64,000 nt of DNA from Amycolatopsis coloradensis (GCF_001953865.1 NZ_MQUQ01000002.1:238047-302046), one strand, 5' to 3'. Shown: positions 7,720 to 16,315, numbered from the stretch's first letter. Made by a program: numbers and translations. Notes: a model not told the origin generated them from the sequence alone.

Positions 7720-7736
7720 GCGGAGCAACGTTCCGC
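7720..7736. promoter_or_regulatory. TetR operator, site 2
   Basis: GCGGAGCAACGTTCCGC matches site 1 at CGGA.CA..GTTCCG. The two centres are 24 bp apart, placing them on roughly the same DNA face after a little over two turns. Tandem operators of this spacing suit two TetR dimers controlling both promoters. Confidence 0.7.
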
Positions 7737-7765
7737 TTGCTCATCTTGCCATGGAGGACACCGTC

Positions 7766-8785
7766 ATGCAGTACCGCACCTTGGGCAGGACCGGTGTGCA
7801 GGTCAGCACCCTCGCGCTCGGCGCGATGAACTTCGGCGCGATCGGGCGCACCACCCAGGACGAGGCCACCGCCATCGTCGACGCCGCCCTCGAAGGCGGG
7901 ATCAACCTGGTCGACACCGCTGACATGTACAGCGCGGGTGAGTCGGAGAAGATGGTCGGCAAGGCCATCGCCGGACGCCGCGAGGACATCGTGCTGGCCA
8001 CGAAGGCGACCATGCCGATGGGCGACGACCGCAACCATCAGGGCGCTTCACGACGCTGGCTGGTCACCGAACTGGACAACAGCCTGCGCCGCCTCGGCGT
8101 CGACCACGTCGACCTCTACCAGATCCACCGTTGGGACCCGAAGACCAGCGACGAGGAGACCCTTTCGGCGCTGACCGATCTCCAGCGCGCGGGAAAGATC
8201 CGCTACTTCGGTTCGTCGACGTTCCCCGCGTATCGCGTCGTGCAGGCACAGTGGGCCGCCCGCGAACACCGCCTGAGCCGGTACGTCACCGAACAGCCCA
8301 GCTACTCGATCCTCCAGCGTGGCATCGAAACGCACGTGCTGCCGGTGACCGAGGAATACGGGCTCGGTGTGCTGGCGTGGAGCCCGCTCGCTTCGGGCTG
8401 GCTTTCGGGCGCGGTCCGCGAGGGGCGGGAGATCACCACCAACCGCTCGAAGGTCCGGCCACAGCGCTTCGACCTGGCCGTCCCGGCCAACCGGACCCGG
8501 CTCGAAGCCGTCGAGCGGCTGGCCAAGGTCGCCGACGAGGCGGGCCTGACGCTGATCCAGCTCGCGCTCGGCTTCGTGACCGCGCATCCGGCCGTGACCA
8601 GCGCGATCATCGGGCCACGCACTTCGGAGCATCTGGAATCCCAGCTCGCCGCCGCGGACACGGTGCTGCCGTCCGACGTCCTCGACGCGATCGATGAGAT
8701 CGTCGCTCCCGGCGTCGACCTCGCACCGGACGAGAAGATGGACACCCCGCCGTCGCTGCTCGACCCGGCTTTGCGGCGTCGCTGA
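7766..8785 (+). CDS. Aldo/keto reductase
   Basis: An NADPH-type (beta/alpha)8 aldo/keto reductase of 339 residues. The catalytic tetrad is visible: Asp in LVDTADMY, the Tyr of the same motif, Lys in LATKAT, and His in YQIHRWDP. The cofactor region near the C-terminus has VTSAIIGPRTSEHLESQL. ATG 7766 is chosen because a GGAGG ribosome site lies at 7753, although a more upstream frame is open. It is controlled by the divergent TetR through two operators, so it is probably an inducible reductase for a toxic carbonyl or xenobiotic. The stop is 5 bp from the convergent MoxR gene. Confidence 0.9.
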   Translation: MQYRTLGRTGVQVSTLALGAMNFGAIGRTTQDEATAIVDAALEGGINLVDTADMYSAGESEKMVGKAIAGRREDIVLATKATMPMGDDRNHQGASRRWLVTELDNSLRRLGVDHVDLYQIHRWDPKTSDEETLSALTDLQRAGKIRYFGSSTFPAYRVVQAQWAAREHRLSRYVTEQPSYSILQRGIETHVLPVTEEYGLGVLAWSPLASGWLSGAVREGREITTNRSKVRPQRFDLAVPANRTRLEAVERLAKVADEAGLTLIQLALGFVTAHPAVTSAIIGPRTSEHLESQLAAADTVLPSDVLDAIDEIVAPGVDLAPDEKMDTPPSLLDPALRRR

Positions 8786-8790
8786 CCCGA

Positions 8791-9663
8791 TCAGGCGAGC
8801 AGTTTGTCGAGCTTGGCGCGGACCCTGTCGAGGTCTTCGCTGTACTTGAGCACCGCGCCGAGCGTGCGCGCGGCCGCCGCGGCGTCCAGTTCGGACATTT
8901 CCAGCGCGAGGAGCGCCTGAGCCCAGTCCAGGGATTCCGCCACCCCGGGTGGTTTCAGCAGTTCCATCGCCCGGAGCCGGTGCACCGCCGCCGCGACCTG
9001 TGCCGCGAGGCCTTCGCCGAGGTTCGGGATCTTGCGGCGCAGGATCTCGATTTCGCGGCCGAGGTCCGGATGTTCGAGCCAGTGGTAGAGACAGCGGCGC
9101 TTGAGCGCGTCGTGGACTTCCCGGGTCCGGTTCGAGGTGAGCACCACGAGCGGTGGATGCTCGGCGCGCACCTCGCCGAACTCGGGAATGGTGACGGCGT
9201 TCTCGTCGAGGAGCTGCAGCAGAAAGGCCTCGAACTCGTCGTCGGCGCGGTCGATCTCGTCCACCAGCAGTACGCACGGCGCGGTCTGCAACGCCTTCAG
9301 CAGCGGCCGGGAGAGCAGGAACCGTTCGGTGTAAAGGGACTGCTCGGCGGCCTCGACGTCGAGGCCGCCGTCACCGGCGGCTTCGAGCGCCCGCAGGTGC
9401 AGTAACTGGCGGGGGAAGTCCCATTCGTACAGGGCCTGCGCCGCGTCGATCCCTTCGTGGCACTGAAGCCGGATGAGCGGCATGTCGAGTGCTTCGGCCA
9501 GCCCCAAGGCTAGTGAGGTCTTACCGGTGCCCGGTTCGCCTTCGCAGAACAGCGGGCGGCCGAGCCGCAGGGCGAGGTATCCGGCCGTGGCGATGCCGTC
9601 GTCGGCGAGGTAGCCGACCGATTCGAGGGCTTCGGCCAGTTTCTCGGGCGATTCGACGGTCAC
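8791..9663 (-). CDS. MoxR-type AAA ATPase (CoxD-like)
   Basis: A 290-residue AAA+ ATPase of the MoxR family. Walker A is GEPGTGKTSLALG near residue 40, Walker B is VLLVDEIDRAD near residue 135, and sensor 1 is VVLTSNRTREVHDALKRR. CoxD-type MoxR proteins act as chaperones with a VWA partner to mature molybdenum hydroxylases. The matching CoxE-like gene is at 2783-3886 on the same strand. It lies 31 bp downstream of the mocA-like gene, in what looks like one transcript with pcaR and mocA. The function follows from family and context, not from a distinctive residue. Confidence 0.85.
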   Translation of the reverse strand: MTVESPEKLAEALESVGYLADDGIATAGYLALRLGRPLFCEGEPGTGKTSLALGLAEALDMPLIRLQCHEGIDAAQALYEWDFPRQLLHLRALEAAGDGGLDVEAAEQSLYTERFLLSRPLLKALQTAPCVLLVDEIDRADDEFEAFLLQLLDENAVTIPEFGEVRAEHPPLVVLTSNRTREVHDALKRRCLYHWLEHPDLGREIEILRRKIPNLGEGLAAQVAAAVHRLRAMELLKPPGVAESLDWAQALLALEMSELDAAAAARTLGAVLKYSEDLDRVRAKLDKLLA

Positions 9664-9694
9664 TTCCCGATCGTAGGCTTCGGGGAGCGGGAGG

Positions 9695-10264
9695 TCAGCC
9701 TGGAAGATCCTCGCGGCGGTCCACGTCGTGCCCGGTGCCGAGGTCGCCGCATTCGACGAGCCTCAGGTCCGGACGTCCCTTGAGCCAGTCTCGCGCGCCT
9801 TTGTCCCCGGACGCGCCCGCCACGATCTCCGGCCACCAGCGGCGGCCGAGCACGACGGGATGACCTGGGACGCCGTCGTAGGCCGCCCGCGCGACGGTGT
9901 TCTCGCCGGCCCCGGCCGCGACCCGGCGCACCACTTCGGCACCGACACCGGGCAAATCCACGAGATGCACGACAGCGGCGACGGCACAGCTGGTTTCCAG
10001 TGCGCTCAAACCCGCCCGCAGCGACGCGCCCATGCCGGATTCCCAGTCTTCGGCCACCACGACGGCCTCGGAGCCGGGCAGGAGCGCGCGGACCTCCTCG
10101 ACCGAGGCGCCCAGCACCACCCGGACCGGTGCGCAGCCGGCGTCGGTGAGCACTCGCAGCGCCCGGACGACGAACGGCTCGCCGTCGAGGACGGCCAGTG
10201 CCTTCGGCCCGCCGAAGCGGCGTCCGGCCCCGGCCGCGAGCAGCAACCCGGCGACCTCAGCCAT
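9695..10264 (-). CDS. mocA: MocA-like molybdenum cofactor nucleotidyltransferase
   Basis: A nucleotidyltransferase of 189 residues with the N-terminal signature LLLAAGAGRRFGGPKAL and a VHLVDLPGVG metal-binding segment. MocA transfers CMP to molybdopterin to make the cytosine dinucleotide cofactor used by xanthine and CO dehydrogenases; MobA-like GMP transfer is the alternative. Presence beside coxD-, coxE- and xdhC-like genes favours MocA. Its start overlaps the pcaR stop by 8 bp, so it is translationally coupled to an aromatic-catabolism regulator. That is an odd pairing. Confidence 0.8.
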   Translation of the reverse strand: MAEVAGLLLAAGAGRRFGGPKALAVLDGEPFVVRALRVLTDAGCAPVRVVLGASVEEVRALLPGSEAVVVAEDWESGMGASLRAGLSALETSCAVAAVVHLVDLPGVGAEVVRRVAAGAGENTVARAAYDGVPGHPVVLGRRWWPEIVAGASGDKGARDWLKGRPDLRLVECGDLGTGHDVDRREDLPG

Positions 10265-11078
10265 GCCCTGCCTTCGTGTGCCCCGCCCTGATCGGCGGCG
10301 CGGAGGCCAAGTCGGTCTCGATGGCCCTCGCCGTGTCGAGCAGCGACGGCAGCAGCTCCTGCTCGACCGACTCGGGCGTCGTCCGGCTGGCGTGGGTGGA
10401 GAGGTTGACCGCGGCCACGACCTTGCCGCGCCGGTCCCGGATCGGCGCGGCGATCGACCGCAGTCCCTCTTCGAGTTCCTGGTCGACCATCGCGTAACCC
10501 TGCCGGTAGACCCGCTCCAACTCGGCGATGAGGTCCTTTTGCCTGGTCAGCGTGCGCGCGGTCAGTTTCTCGAGTTTGGCCGCGTCCAAGTAGCCGTGCA
10601 GGTCGTCGCCTTCGAGGTCGGCCAGCAGGACGTGCCCCATCGACGTCGCGTGCGCCGGGAAGCGAGTGCCGACGTCGATGCTGACGGTCATGATCCGCGA
10701 GACGGCCACCCGCGCGACGTAGACGATGTCCGGCCCTTCGAGCACCGAGACCGAACTCGACTCGTGCACCTCGGCGGACAGCCGCTCCAGATGCGGCTGG
10801 GCGACCTCGGGCAGCGACAGGCTCGACAGGTACGAGTAACCGAGTTCGAGGACCCGCGCGGTGAGCGAGAAGTACTTGCCGTCCGTGCGCACGTATCCCA
10901 GGTCGACCAGGGTGAGCAGGAACCGGCGGGCTGCCGCCCTGGTCAGACCGGTGGAGCGGGCGACGTCACTCAGCGTGAGTTCGGCCGCGTCCGCGTTGAA
11001 CGCCTTGATCACCGCCAGCCCGCGCTCCAGCGACTGGACATGATGCGCTCCGCGCTCGGTCACCTCGCCTTCGTCCAT
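10257..11078 (-). CDS. pcaR: IclR family regulator of the pca operon
   Basis: An IclR-type regulator of 273 residues. The N-terminal winged HTH has LTLSDVARSTGLTRAAARRFL near residue 35. The C-terminal effector domain includes VARVAVSRIMTVSIDVGTRFPAHATSMG, characteristic of the PcaR/PcaU/PobR branch. It follows pcaC by 9 bp as the last aromatic gene of the operon, so it should sense beta-ketoadipate or protocatechuate and control the pca promoter. ATG 11078 lies within a CATATG that resembles the palindrome upstream of pcaI. It is coupled to mocA downstream. Confidence 0.85.
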   Translation of the reverse strand: MDEGEVTERGAHHVQSLERGLAVIKAFNADAAELTLSDVARSTGLTRAAARRFLLTLVDLGYVRTDGKYFSLTARVLELGYSYLSSLSLPEVAQPHLERLSAEVHESSSVSVLEGPDIVYVARVAVSRIMTVSIDVGTRFPAHATSMGHVLLADLEGDDLHGYLDAAKLEKLTARTLTRQKDLIAELERVYRQGYAMVDQELEEGLRSIAAPIRDRRGKVVAAVNLSTHASRTTPESVEQELLPSLLDTARAIETDLASAPPIRAGHTKAGHG

Positions 11079-11087
11079 ATGAGAACC

Positions 11088-11492
11088 CTAACCGGCACCC
11101 TCCTCCTGAGCGGCAGGCTCACCGAGTTCGGCCAGCACCCGCTGGGCGACGGCGAACGCCGCGTTGGCGGCCGGGGCACCCGCGTAGACGGCGGTGTGCA
11201 GCAGGACCTCGGAGATCTCCCGCGCACTGAGTCCATTGTGGACGGCGGCCCGGACGTGCATGGCGAGTTCGTCGTGGGCGTGCAGTGCGGTGAGCGCGGC
11301 CAGGGTCACACAACTGCGGGTCTTGCGGTCGAGTCCGTCGCGCGACCAGACCGAGCCCCACGCGCCCCGGGTGATGTAGTCCTGGAACGGGCGGCTGAAC
11401 TCGGTGGTGCGGGCCACTGCGCGATCGACGTGCGCGTCACCGAGGACTTCGCGGCGCACCCGCATCCCGGTCTCATAGGGGTCTTCGCTCAT
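11088..11492 (-). CDS. pcaC: 4-carboxymuconolactone decarboxylase
   Basis: A 134-residue carboxymuconolactone decarboxylase-fold protein that removes CO2 from gamma-carboxymuconolactone to give beta-ketoadipate enol-lactone. Family features are visible: an N-terminal YETGMRVRREVLGDAHVDRA segment, and the central CVTLAALTALHAHDELAMH region followed by EISEVLLHTAVYAGAPAA with the catalytic His. ATG 11492 overlaps the pcaD stop by 4 bp (ATGA). PcaC and PcaD are separate here, whereas many actinomycetes fuse them as PcaL. Confidence 0.92.
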   Translation of the reverse strand: MSEDPYETGMRVRREVLGDAHVDRAVARTTEFSRPFQDYITRGAWGSVWSRDGLDRKTRSCVTLAALTALHAHDELAMHVRAAVHNGLSAREISEVLLHTAVYAGAPAANAAFAVAQRVLAELGEPAAQEEGAG

Positions 11493-12283
11493 CGGGCCAC
11501 CTCCAGATGTTCGAGGATCAGCGCGGTGAACCGCTCCGGCTGTTCGAAGTTGCCCAGATGCGCGGCGCCTTCGACGACCTCGAGCCGCGCGTCCGGGATG
11601 CCACCCGCGATCACTTCGGCGTGCTCGACCGGGGTGGCCGGATCCTCGGCCCCGGCGACGACCAGCGTCCGCGCCACGATCCTGGGGAGGTCGCCGACGA
11701 GGTCCATCCGTTCGATGGCCTGGCAGGACGCCGCGTATCCCTCGGCGGGGACACTCGCGATCATCTCCCGCAGGAACCGGGCCCGGCCGGGATGGGCGGC
11801 GGCGTAACCGGCGGTGACCCAGCGGCCGGCCCCGGCCTCGGCGACCGCCGCGGTGCCGCTCTCCCGGACGGTCCTCGCCCGGTCCGCCCACATCTCCGGC
11901 GGTCCGAGTTTCGCGGACGTGCAGCACACCGTGAGGCTCTCGATCCGGTCCGGCGCGTTCACCCCGAGCCACATCCCGGTCATCCCACCGAGGGAGAGCC
12001 CGACGAAATGGGCGCGTTCGAGGCCGTGCTCGTCGAGCAGCGCGAGCACGTCACCGCCGAGATCCGCGAGCGCGTACGGCCCGGCCGGGACCGGGGACGC
12101 GCCATGCCCGCGAGTGTCGTAACGGATCACCCGGAAACCCTTGTCCACCAAGGGTTTCACCTGCGGCTCCCACATGCGGTGGTCACTGCCGAGCGATCCA
12201 CTGAACACCACGACGGGGCCGTCCACGGGCCCTTCCGCGACGCTGTGCACCTTCACCGGCTTGGACATCGAAAAACTAGACAT
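11489..12283 (-). CDS. pcaD: 3-oxoadipate enol-lactonase
   Basis: An alpha/beta-hydrolase of 264 residues that hydrolyses beta-ketoadipate enol-lactone to beta-ketoadipate. The nucleophile serine is in VGLSLGGMTG near residue 100. The acid is in VVAGAEDPATP, and the catalytic His is in GAAHLGNFEQP near the C-terminus. It overlaps the pcaG stop by 8 bp and pcaC by 4 bp. The gene normally between pcaG and this one, pcaB, is absent. Confidence 0.92.
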   Translation of the reverse strand: MSSFSMSKPVKVHSVAEGPVDGPVVVFSGSLGSDHRMWEPQVKPLVDKGFRVIRYDTRGHGASPVPAGPYALADLGGDVLALLDEHGLERAHFVGLSLGGMTGMWLGVNAPDRIESLTVCCTSAKLGPPEMWADRARTVRESGTAAVAEAGAGRWVTAGYAAAHPGRARFLREMIASVPAEGYAASCQAIERMDLVGDLPRIVARTLVVAGAEDPATPVEHAEVIAGGIPDARLEVVEGAAHLGNFEQPERFTALILEHLEVAR

Positions 12284-12824
12284 CGAAGAAAACCGTCTCT
12301 CCCTCGCCCTGCAACCGGACGTCGAACCGGTAGCCGTCGCCGGCCTTGGTGGCGATCAGCGTGCCCCGGCGGGCTTCCGGAACCGAGGCGAGCACCGGAT
12401 CTCGGGAGTTGTCGTTGTCCTCGAAGTAGATCCGGGTGACGACGCGGTGCAGGAGACCACGCGCGAGCACCGAGACGTCGATATGCGGCGCCTGCGTGCT
12501 GCCGGCCGGACCGGGCAGCGCGCCGGGCATGATCGTCCGGATCCGGTAGTTCCCATCCGGATCGGTCGGGCAGCGCCCGAAACCCCGGAACCCGTTCGCG
12601 ACCGCTCCGCGCGGGTCGTCGGGATGGTCGAACCGGCCGTCGGCGTCGGCCTGCCAGGTCTCGATCATCGCGTCCGGGACGGGGTTCCCCGCGCCGTCGA
12701 GGACCCTGCCGTGGATGCGGATCGCGGCCGGTTCGCCCGCCGGGACGACGTCCGGCCCGTCAGGCCAGGGCAGGCCGATGGACAGGTACGGGCCGACGGT
12801 CTGGGAAGGCGTCGTCTCGGGCAT
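12276..12824 (-). CDS. pcaG: Protocatechuate 3,4-dioxygenase alpha subunit
   Basis: The 182-residue alpha subunit of the intradiol ring-cleavage dioxygenase. It begins TPSQTVGPYLSIGLPWPDG and has the subunit-typical IETWQADADGRFDHPDD segment. The non-haem Fe(III) ligands are supplied by the beta subunit; the alpha chain helps shape the substrate pocket. ATG 12824 shares its first base with the last base of the pcaH stop (TGATG-type junction). Together the two chains open protocatechuate to 3-carboxy-cis,cis-muconate. Confidence 0.93.
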   Translation of the reverse strand: MPETTPSQTVGPYLSIGLPWPDGPDVVPAGEPAAIRIHGRVLDGAGNPVPDAMIETWQADADGRFDHPDDPRGAVANGFRGFGRCPTDPDGNYRIRTIMPGALPGPAGSTQAPHIDVSVLARGLLHRVVTRIYFEDNDNSRDPVLASVPEARRGTLIATKAGDGYRFDVRLQGEGETVFFDV

Positions 12825-13558
12825 CAGTGCTCGTCCTCCTCGTCCTCGAAGACCGACGCCTCGCGGCCGCGCACGACGATGTCGAACTGGAAGGCCAGCG
12901 CCCACTCGGCTTCGGTGCGGTCGAGGTCGAAGCGCGCGATCATCCGCTGCCGCGCCTTCTCGTCCGGGATGGAGTTGAAGATCGGGTCCTGCGAGAACAG
13001 CGGGTCTTCCGGGAAGTACATCTGCGTGACCAGCCGCTGGGTGAACGCGCTGCCGAAGACGGAGAAGTGGATGTGCGCCGGCCGCCAGGCGTTGTCGTGG
13101 TTCTTCCACGGGTACGCGCCCGGTTTGATGGTGGTGAAGGTGTAGCGCCCTTCGCCGTCGGTCAGTGTCCGGCCCGCGCCGTCGAAGTTCGGGTCCACCG
13201 GCGACGGCCAGCGGTCCAGGGTGTGCCGGTACCGGCCACCCGCGTTCGCCTGCCAGATCTCCACGAGCGAATCCCGGATCGGCCGTCCGTCGCCGTCGAG
13301 CAGCCGTCCCGTGACGATGATCCGCTGTCCCTGCGGCTCACCCGCGTGGCCCTGGGTGAGGTCGTTGTCGAACTCGCCGACCCGCCCCTGCCCCAGTGCC
13401 GGGCCGGTGATCTCGGTCAGCAGGTGCGGGAGCACGATCAGCGGCTCCTGGGGGTGGCGCAGCGCCGTCGACCGGTACCCGGCGTAGTCGAGCGGCGGAT
13501 GCGTTCCCTCCGGATCGCGCCGGTAGCGCGGGAGCCTCAGTTCTGCGGGTGCGGACAT
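12824..13558 (-). CDS. pcaH: Protocatechuate 3,4-dioxygenase beta subunit
   Basis: The 244-residue catalytic beta subunit. The iron ligands are recognisable: a Tyr in the GRYRHTLD segment, a Tyr in IKPGAYPWKNH, and two His in AWRPAHIHFSVFG. An N-terminal PCDO_beta_N region (LRLPRYRRDPEGTHPPLDY) precedes the dioxygenase core. The C-terminus is acidic (EDEEDEH). ATG 13558 gives the right length. It lies 20 bp downstream of pcaF and is coupled to pcaG. Confidence 0.94.
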   Translation of the reverse strand: MSAPAELRLPRYRRDPEGTHPPLDYAGYRSTALRHPQEPLIVLPHLLTEITGPALGQGRVGEFDNDLTQGHAGEPQGQRIIVTGRLLDGDGRPIRDSLVEIWQANAGGRYRHTLDRWPSPVDPNFDGAGRTLTDGEGRYTFTTIKPGAYPWKNHDNAWRPAHIHFSVFGSAFTQRLVTQMYFPEDPLFSQDPIFNSIPDEKARQRMIARFDLDRTEAEWALAFQFDIVVRGREASVFEDEEDEH

Positions 13559-13578
13559 GCTGTTCCCTCCAGCGCGGC

Positions 13579-14757
13579 TCAGTGGGCTTCCAGGACGACG
13601 GCCAGCCCCTGGCCGACGCCGATGCAGATGGCCGCCAGCCCCCAGCGGCCGCCGGTGCGGCGCAAGTGGTGGGCGAGGGTGCCGAGGATCCGGCCGCCGG
13701 AGGCGCCCAGCGGATGGCCGATCGCGATCGCGCCGCCGTTCACGTTCACGATTTCCGGATCGAGCTTCGACCAGTCGCGCAGACAAGCCAGGGACTGCGC
13801 GGCGAAGGCCTCGTTCAGTTCCACCGCCGCCAGGTCGTCCCAGCCGATCCCGGCGCGCTCCAGCGCGATCTCGGCGGCGCGGACCGGGCCGATGCCGAAG
13901 ACATCGGGGTCGACGCCTGCCGCGCCCCGGCCCGCGATCCTGGCCAGCGGCGCCTTGCCGAGCCGTTTCCCGGCGGCCTCGTCGCCGAGCAGCAACGCGG
14001 ACGCGCCGTCGTTGAGCGGCGACGCGTTCGCGGCCGTGACCGTCCCTTGTGGACGGAAGACAGGCTTGAGCTTCGCCAGCTTTTCCGGGGTGGAATCGGG
14101 GCGGATACCTTCGTCACGGGTGAGTTCGACGCCCTCGACCGGGACGACGTGGTCGTCGTAGAACCCCTCGTCCCAGGCGCGGGCGGCGTTGACGTGGCTG
14201 CGGACGGCGAACGCGTCCTGCTCGTCGCGGCCGATGCCGTAGCGTTCGGCGAGCTGTTCGGTGGACTCGCCGAGGGAGACCGTCCACTGCTCGGGCATCT
14301 TCGGGTTGACCATGCGCCAGCCCAGCGCGGTGGAGTGCAACGTCTGGTTGCCCGCGGGGAAGGCCTTCTCCGGTTTCCGCATGACCAGCGGCGAACGGCT
14401 CATCGACTCGACCCCGCCCGCGACGGCGAGCGAAGCGTCACCGACCTGGACCGACCGGCTCGCCTGCATGACCGCGTCGAGACCGGAACCGCACAGCCGG
14501 TTCACGGTCGCGCCGGGGACGCTCGTCGGCCAGCCCGCCAGCAGGGCCGCCATCCGGGCGACGTTGCGGTTGTCCTCGCCGGCGCCGTTGGCGTCGCCGA
14601 GGACGACCTCGTCCACGGTGGCCGGGTCGAGATCGTTGCGCTCGCCCAGCGCCCGCAGCACGGTGGCGGCGAGATCGTCCGGCCGGACCCCGGACAGGGC
14701 GCCGCCGTACTTGCCGAACGGGGTACGGATGGCGTCGAACAGGAAGACGTCGGTCAT
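13579..14757 (-). CDS. pcaF: Beta-ketoadipyl-CoA thiolase
   Basis: A type II thiolase of 392 residues that cleaves beta-ketoadipyl-CoA to succinyl-CoA and acetyl-CoA, the last pathway step. The acyl-accepting Cys is in VNRLCGSGLDAV near residue 90. The His is in AIAIGHPLGASG, and the second Cys is in AICIGVGQGLA near the end. ATG 14757 overlaps the pcaJ stop (ATGA). Its place after pcaIJ supports PcaF over a generic acetyl-CoA acetyltransferase. Confidence 0.92.
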   Translation of the reverse strand: MTDVFLFDAIRTPFGKYGGALSGVRPDDLAATVLRALGERNDLDPATVDEVVLGDANGAGEDNRNVARMAALLAGWPTSVPGATVNRLCGSGLDAVMQASRSVQVGDASLAVAGGVESMSRSPLVMRKPEKAFPAGNQTLHSTALGWRMVNPKMPEQWTVSLGESTEQLAERYGIGRDEQDAFAVRSHVNAARAWDEGFYDDHVVPVEGVELTRDEGIRPDSTPEKLAKLKPVFRPQGTVTAANASPLNDGASALLLGDEAAGKRLGKAPLARIAGRGAAGVDPDVFGIGPVRAAEIALERAGIGWDDLAAVELNEAFAAQSLACLRDWSKLDPEIVNVNGGAIAIGHPLGASGGRILGTLAHHLRRTGGRWGLAAICIGVGQGLAVVLEAH

Positions 14758-15509
14758 GCGCTCGCCCTTTTGAGGTCTCGGAGGATGCGGAGTTCCGCCT
14801 CGGTCGGCGCCGGGGTGGTTCCGACGTCGGCCGCCACCTTCAGTTTCCACCCGGTCGCCGCGACGACCTGATCGGCCTCGATCCCGGGATGCAGTTCGGT
14901 GAGGGTGAGCTCGGCGGTCTCCGGATCGGGCCGCATCAGGCCGAGGTCGGTGACCACCAGCGTCGGCCCGGCGCCGGGGAGGCCGAGCCGCTCGCGGTCG
15001 CCCTTGCCGGTGCCGTGACCGAACGACGTCACGAAGTCGACCTTCTCGACGAACGTGCGGGGACTCTGCCGCAGCACCACGAACACCTCGCGGCAGGACG
15101 CGGCGATCTCCGGCGCCCCGCCGGCCCCGGGCAGCCGCACCTTGGGGTTGGCGTAGTCGGGGCCGATGACGGTGGTGTTGATGTTGCCGAACTTGTCGAG
15201 CTGGGCGGCGCCGAGGAAACCGACGTCGATCCGGCCGGGCTGGAGCCAGTAGTTGAAGACCTCGGGAACGCTGACCACGGCGTCCGCGGTGTCGGCGAGT
15301 TCGCCGTCGCCGATGGACAACGGGAGCCGGGTCGGTTTGGCGCCGAGGCAACCGGATTCGTAGATCAGCGTGAGGTTCGGCGCGTGCCCGCGGCGGGCGA
15401 GGTTGGCCGCCGTACTGGGCAGGCCGATGCCCACGAAACAGGACATCCCGTCGCCGAGCGCGCGAGCGGCCGCCACGCTCATCATCTCGTCGGAGGTGTA
15501 CTCGGTCAT
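14754..15509 (-). CDS. pcaJ: 3-oxoadipate CoA-transferase subunit B
   Basis: The 251-residue beta chain of the succinyl-CoA:3-oxoadipate CoA-transferase. The catalytic glutamate is in LTLIYESGCLGAKP near residue 50, and a typical LGAAQLDKFGNINTTVIG segment follows. It works with PcaI as a heterodimer to activate beta-ketoadipate. ATG 15509 overlaps the pcaI stop by 4 bp. Confidence 0.93.
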   Translation of the reverse strand: MTEYTSDEMMSVAAARALGDGMSCFVGIGLPSTAANLARRGHAPNLTLIYESGCLGAKPTRLPLSIGDGELADTADAVVSVPEVFNYWLQPGRIDVGFLGAAQLDKFGNINTTVIGPDYANPKVRLPGAGGAPEIAASCREVFVVLRQSPRTFVEKVDFVTSFGHGTGKGDRERLGLPGAGPTLVVTDLGLMRPDPETAELTLTELHPGIEADQVVAATGWKLKVAADVGTTPAPTEAELRILRDLKRASA

Positions 15510-16315
15510 GCCTTCACTCCCGTCAGCTCGTCGAGCCAGCGGGTGAAGCTCTCCCTGTCCCGGCCGATCTCGTCCCATGCCTGGTAGGCGTCGTTGTCCC
15601 GTTCGTAGTACCCCGCCGCGTACGACGGGCTCGCGCCGCCGGGGACCTCGGCGACGGCGGTGACCGCCCATGACGGCAGCACGATCGCGCCCGGCCGGGG
15701 CTCCAGTTCGTCCACGACCTCCTCGACGGTGACCAGCGATCGCTTCGCCGCCAGCACCGCCTCCTTCTGCACGCCCGTGATGCCCCAGATCTGGACGTTG
15801 CCGGACCGGTCGGCGCGCTGGGCGTGCACGATCGTCACGTCCGGGTTGAGCGCCGGGACGGCGGCGAGCTGTTCGCCGGTGAACGGGCAGGTGATGGGCT
15901 TGATCGTGTCGGTCTGCGCGGGAAGATCGGTGCCGGTGTAGCCGCGCAGGACGGCGAACGGCAGGCCCGACGCACCGGCGACGTACCGATTCGCCATGCC
16001 CGCGTGGCTGTGTTCCTCTATCTCCAGTGGCACCGGCCAGGAGTGCTGGACCGCGTCACGGAAGCGGTGCAGCGAGCCGACACCGGGATTTCCGCCCCAG
16101 GAAAAGATCAGCTTGCTCGCGCAGCCCGCGCCGATGAGCTGGTCGTAGACGATGTCCGGGGTCATGCGGACCAGCGTCAGGCCGGTGCGGCCCTGACGGA
16201 TGATCTCCTGGCCCGCGGCCACGGGGATGAGGTGCGTGAAGCCCTCGAGCGCGACGACGTCCCCGTCGTGCACCAGCCGTGCCACGGCCTCCTTCAACGA
16301 CAGCAGCTCCGCCAT
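15506..16315 (-). CDS. pcaI: 3-oxoadipate CoA-transferase subunit A
   Basis: The 269-residue alpha chain of 3-oxoadipate CoA-transferase and the first gene of the pca operon. The family pattern is visible in VALEGFTHLIPVAAG and KLIFSWGGNPGVGSLHRF. ATG 16315 has a GGGAG-type ribosome site; GTG 16345 is an in-frame alternative but would sit against the operator. The 55-bp leader holds a palindrome that probably binds PcaR. The operon order is I-J-F-H-G-D-C-R. Confidence 0.92.
   Translation of the reverse strand: MAELLSLKEAVARLVHDGDVVALEGFTHLIPVAAGQEIIRQGRTGLTLVRMTPDIVYDQLIGAGCASKLIFSWGGNPGVGSLHRFRDAVQHSWPVPLEIEEHSHAGMANRYVAGASGLPFAVLRGYTGTDLPAQTDTIKPITCPFTGEQLAAVPALNPDVTIVHAQRADRSGNVQIWGITGVQKEAVLAAKRSLVTVEEVVDELEPRPGAIVLPSWAVTAVAEVPGGASPSYAAGYYERDNDAYQAWDEIGRDRESFTRWLDELTGVKA

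Noticed and set aside
11078..11090. CATATG at the pcaR start as a second PcaR operator
   Set aside because: It resembles the pcaI site but lies 9 bp after pcaC inside the operon and includes the start codon; too weak to list as a feature.
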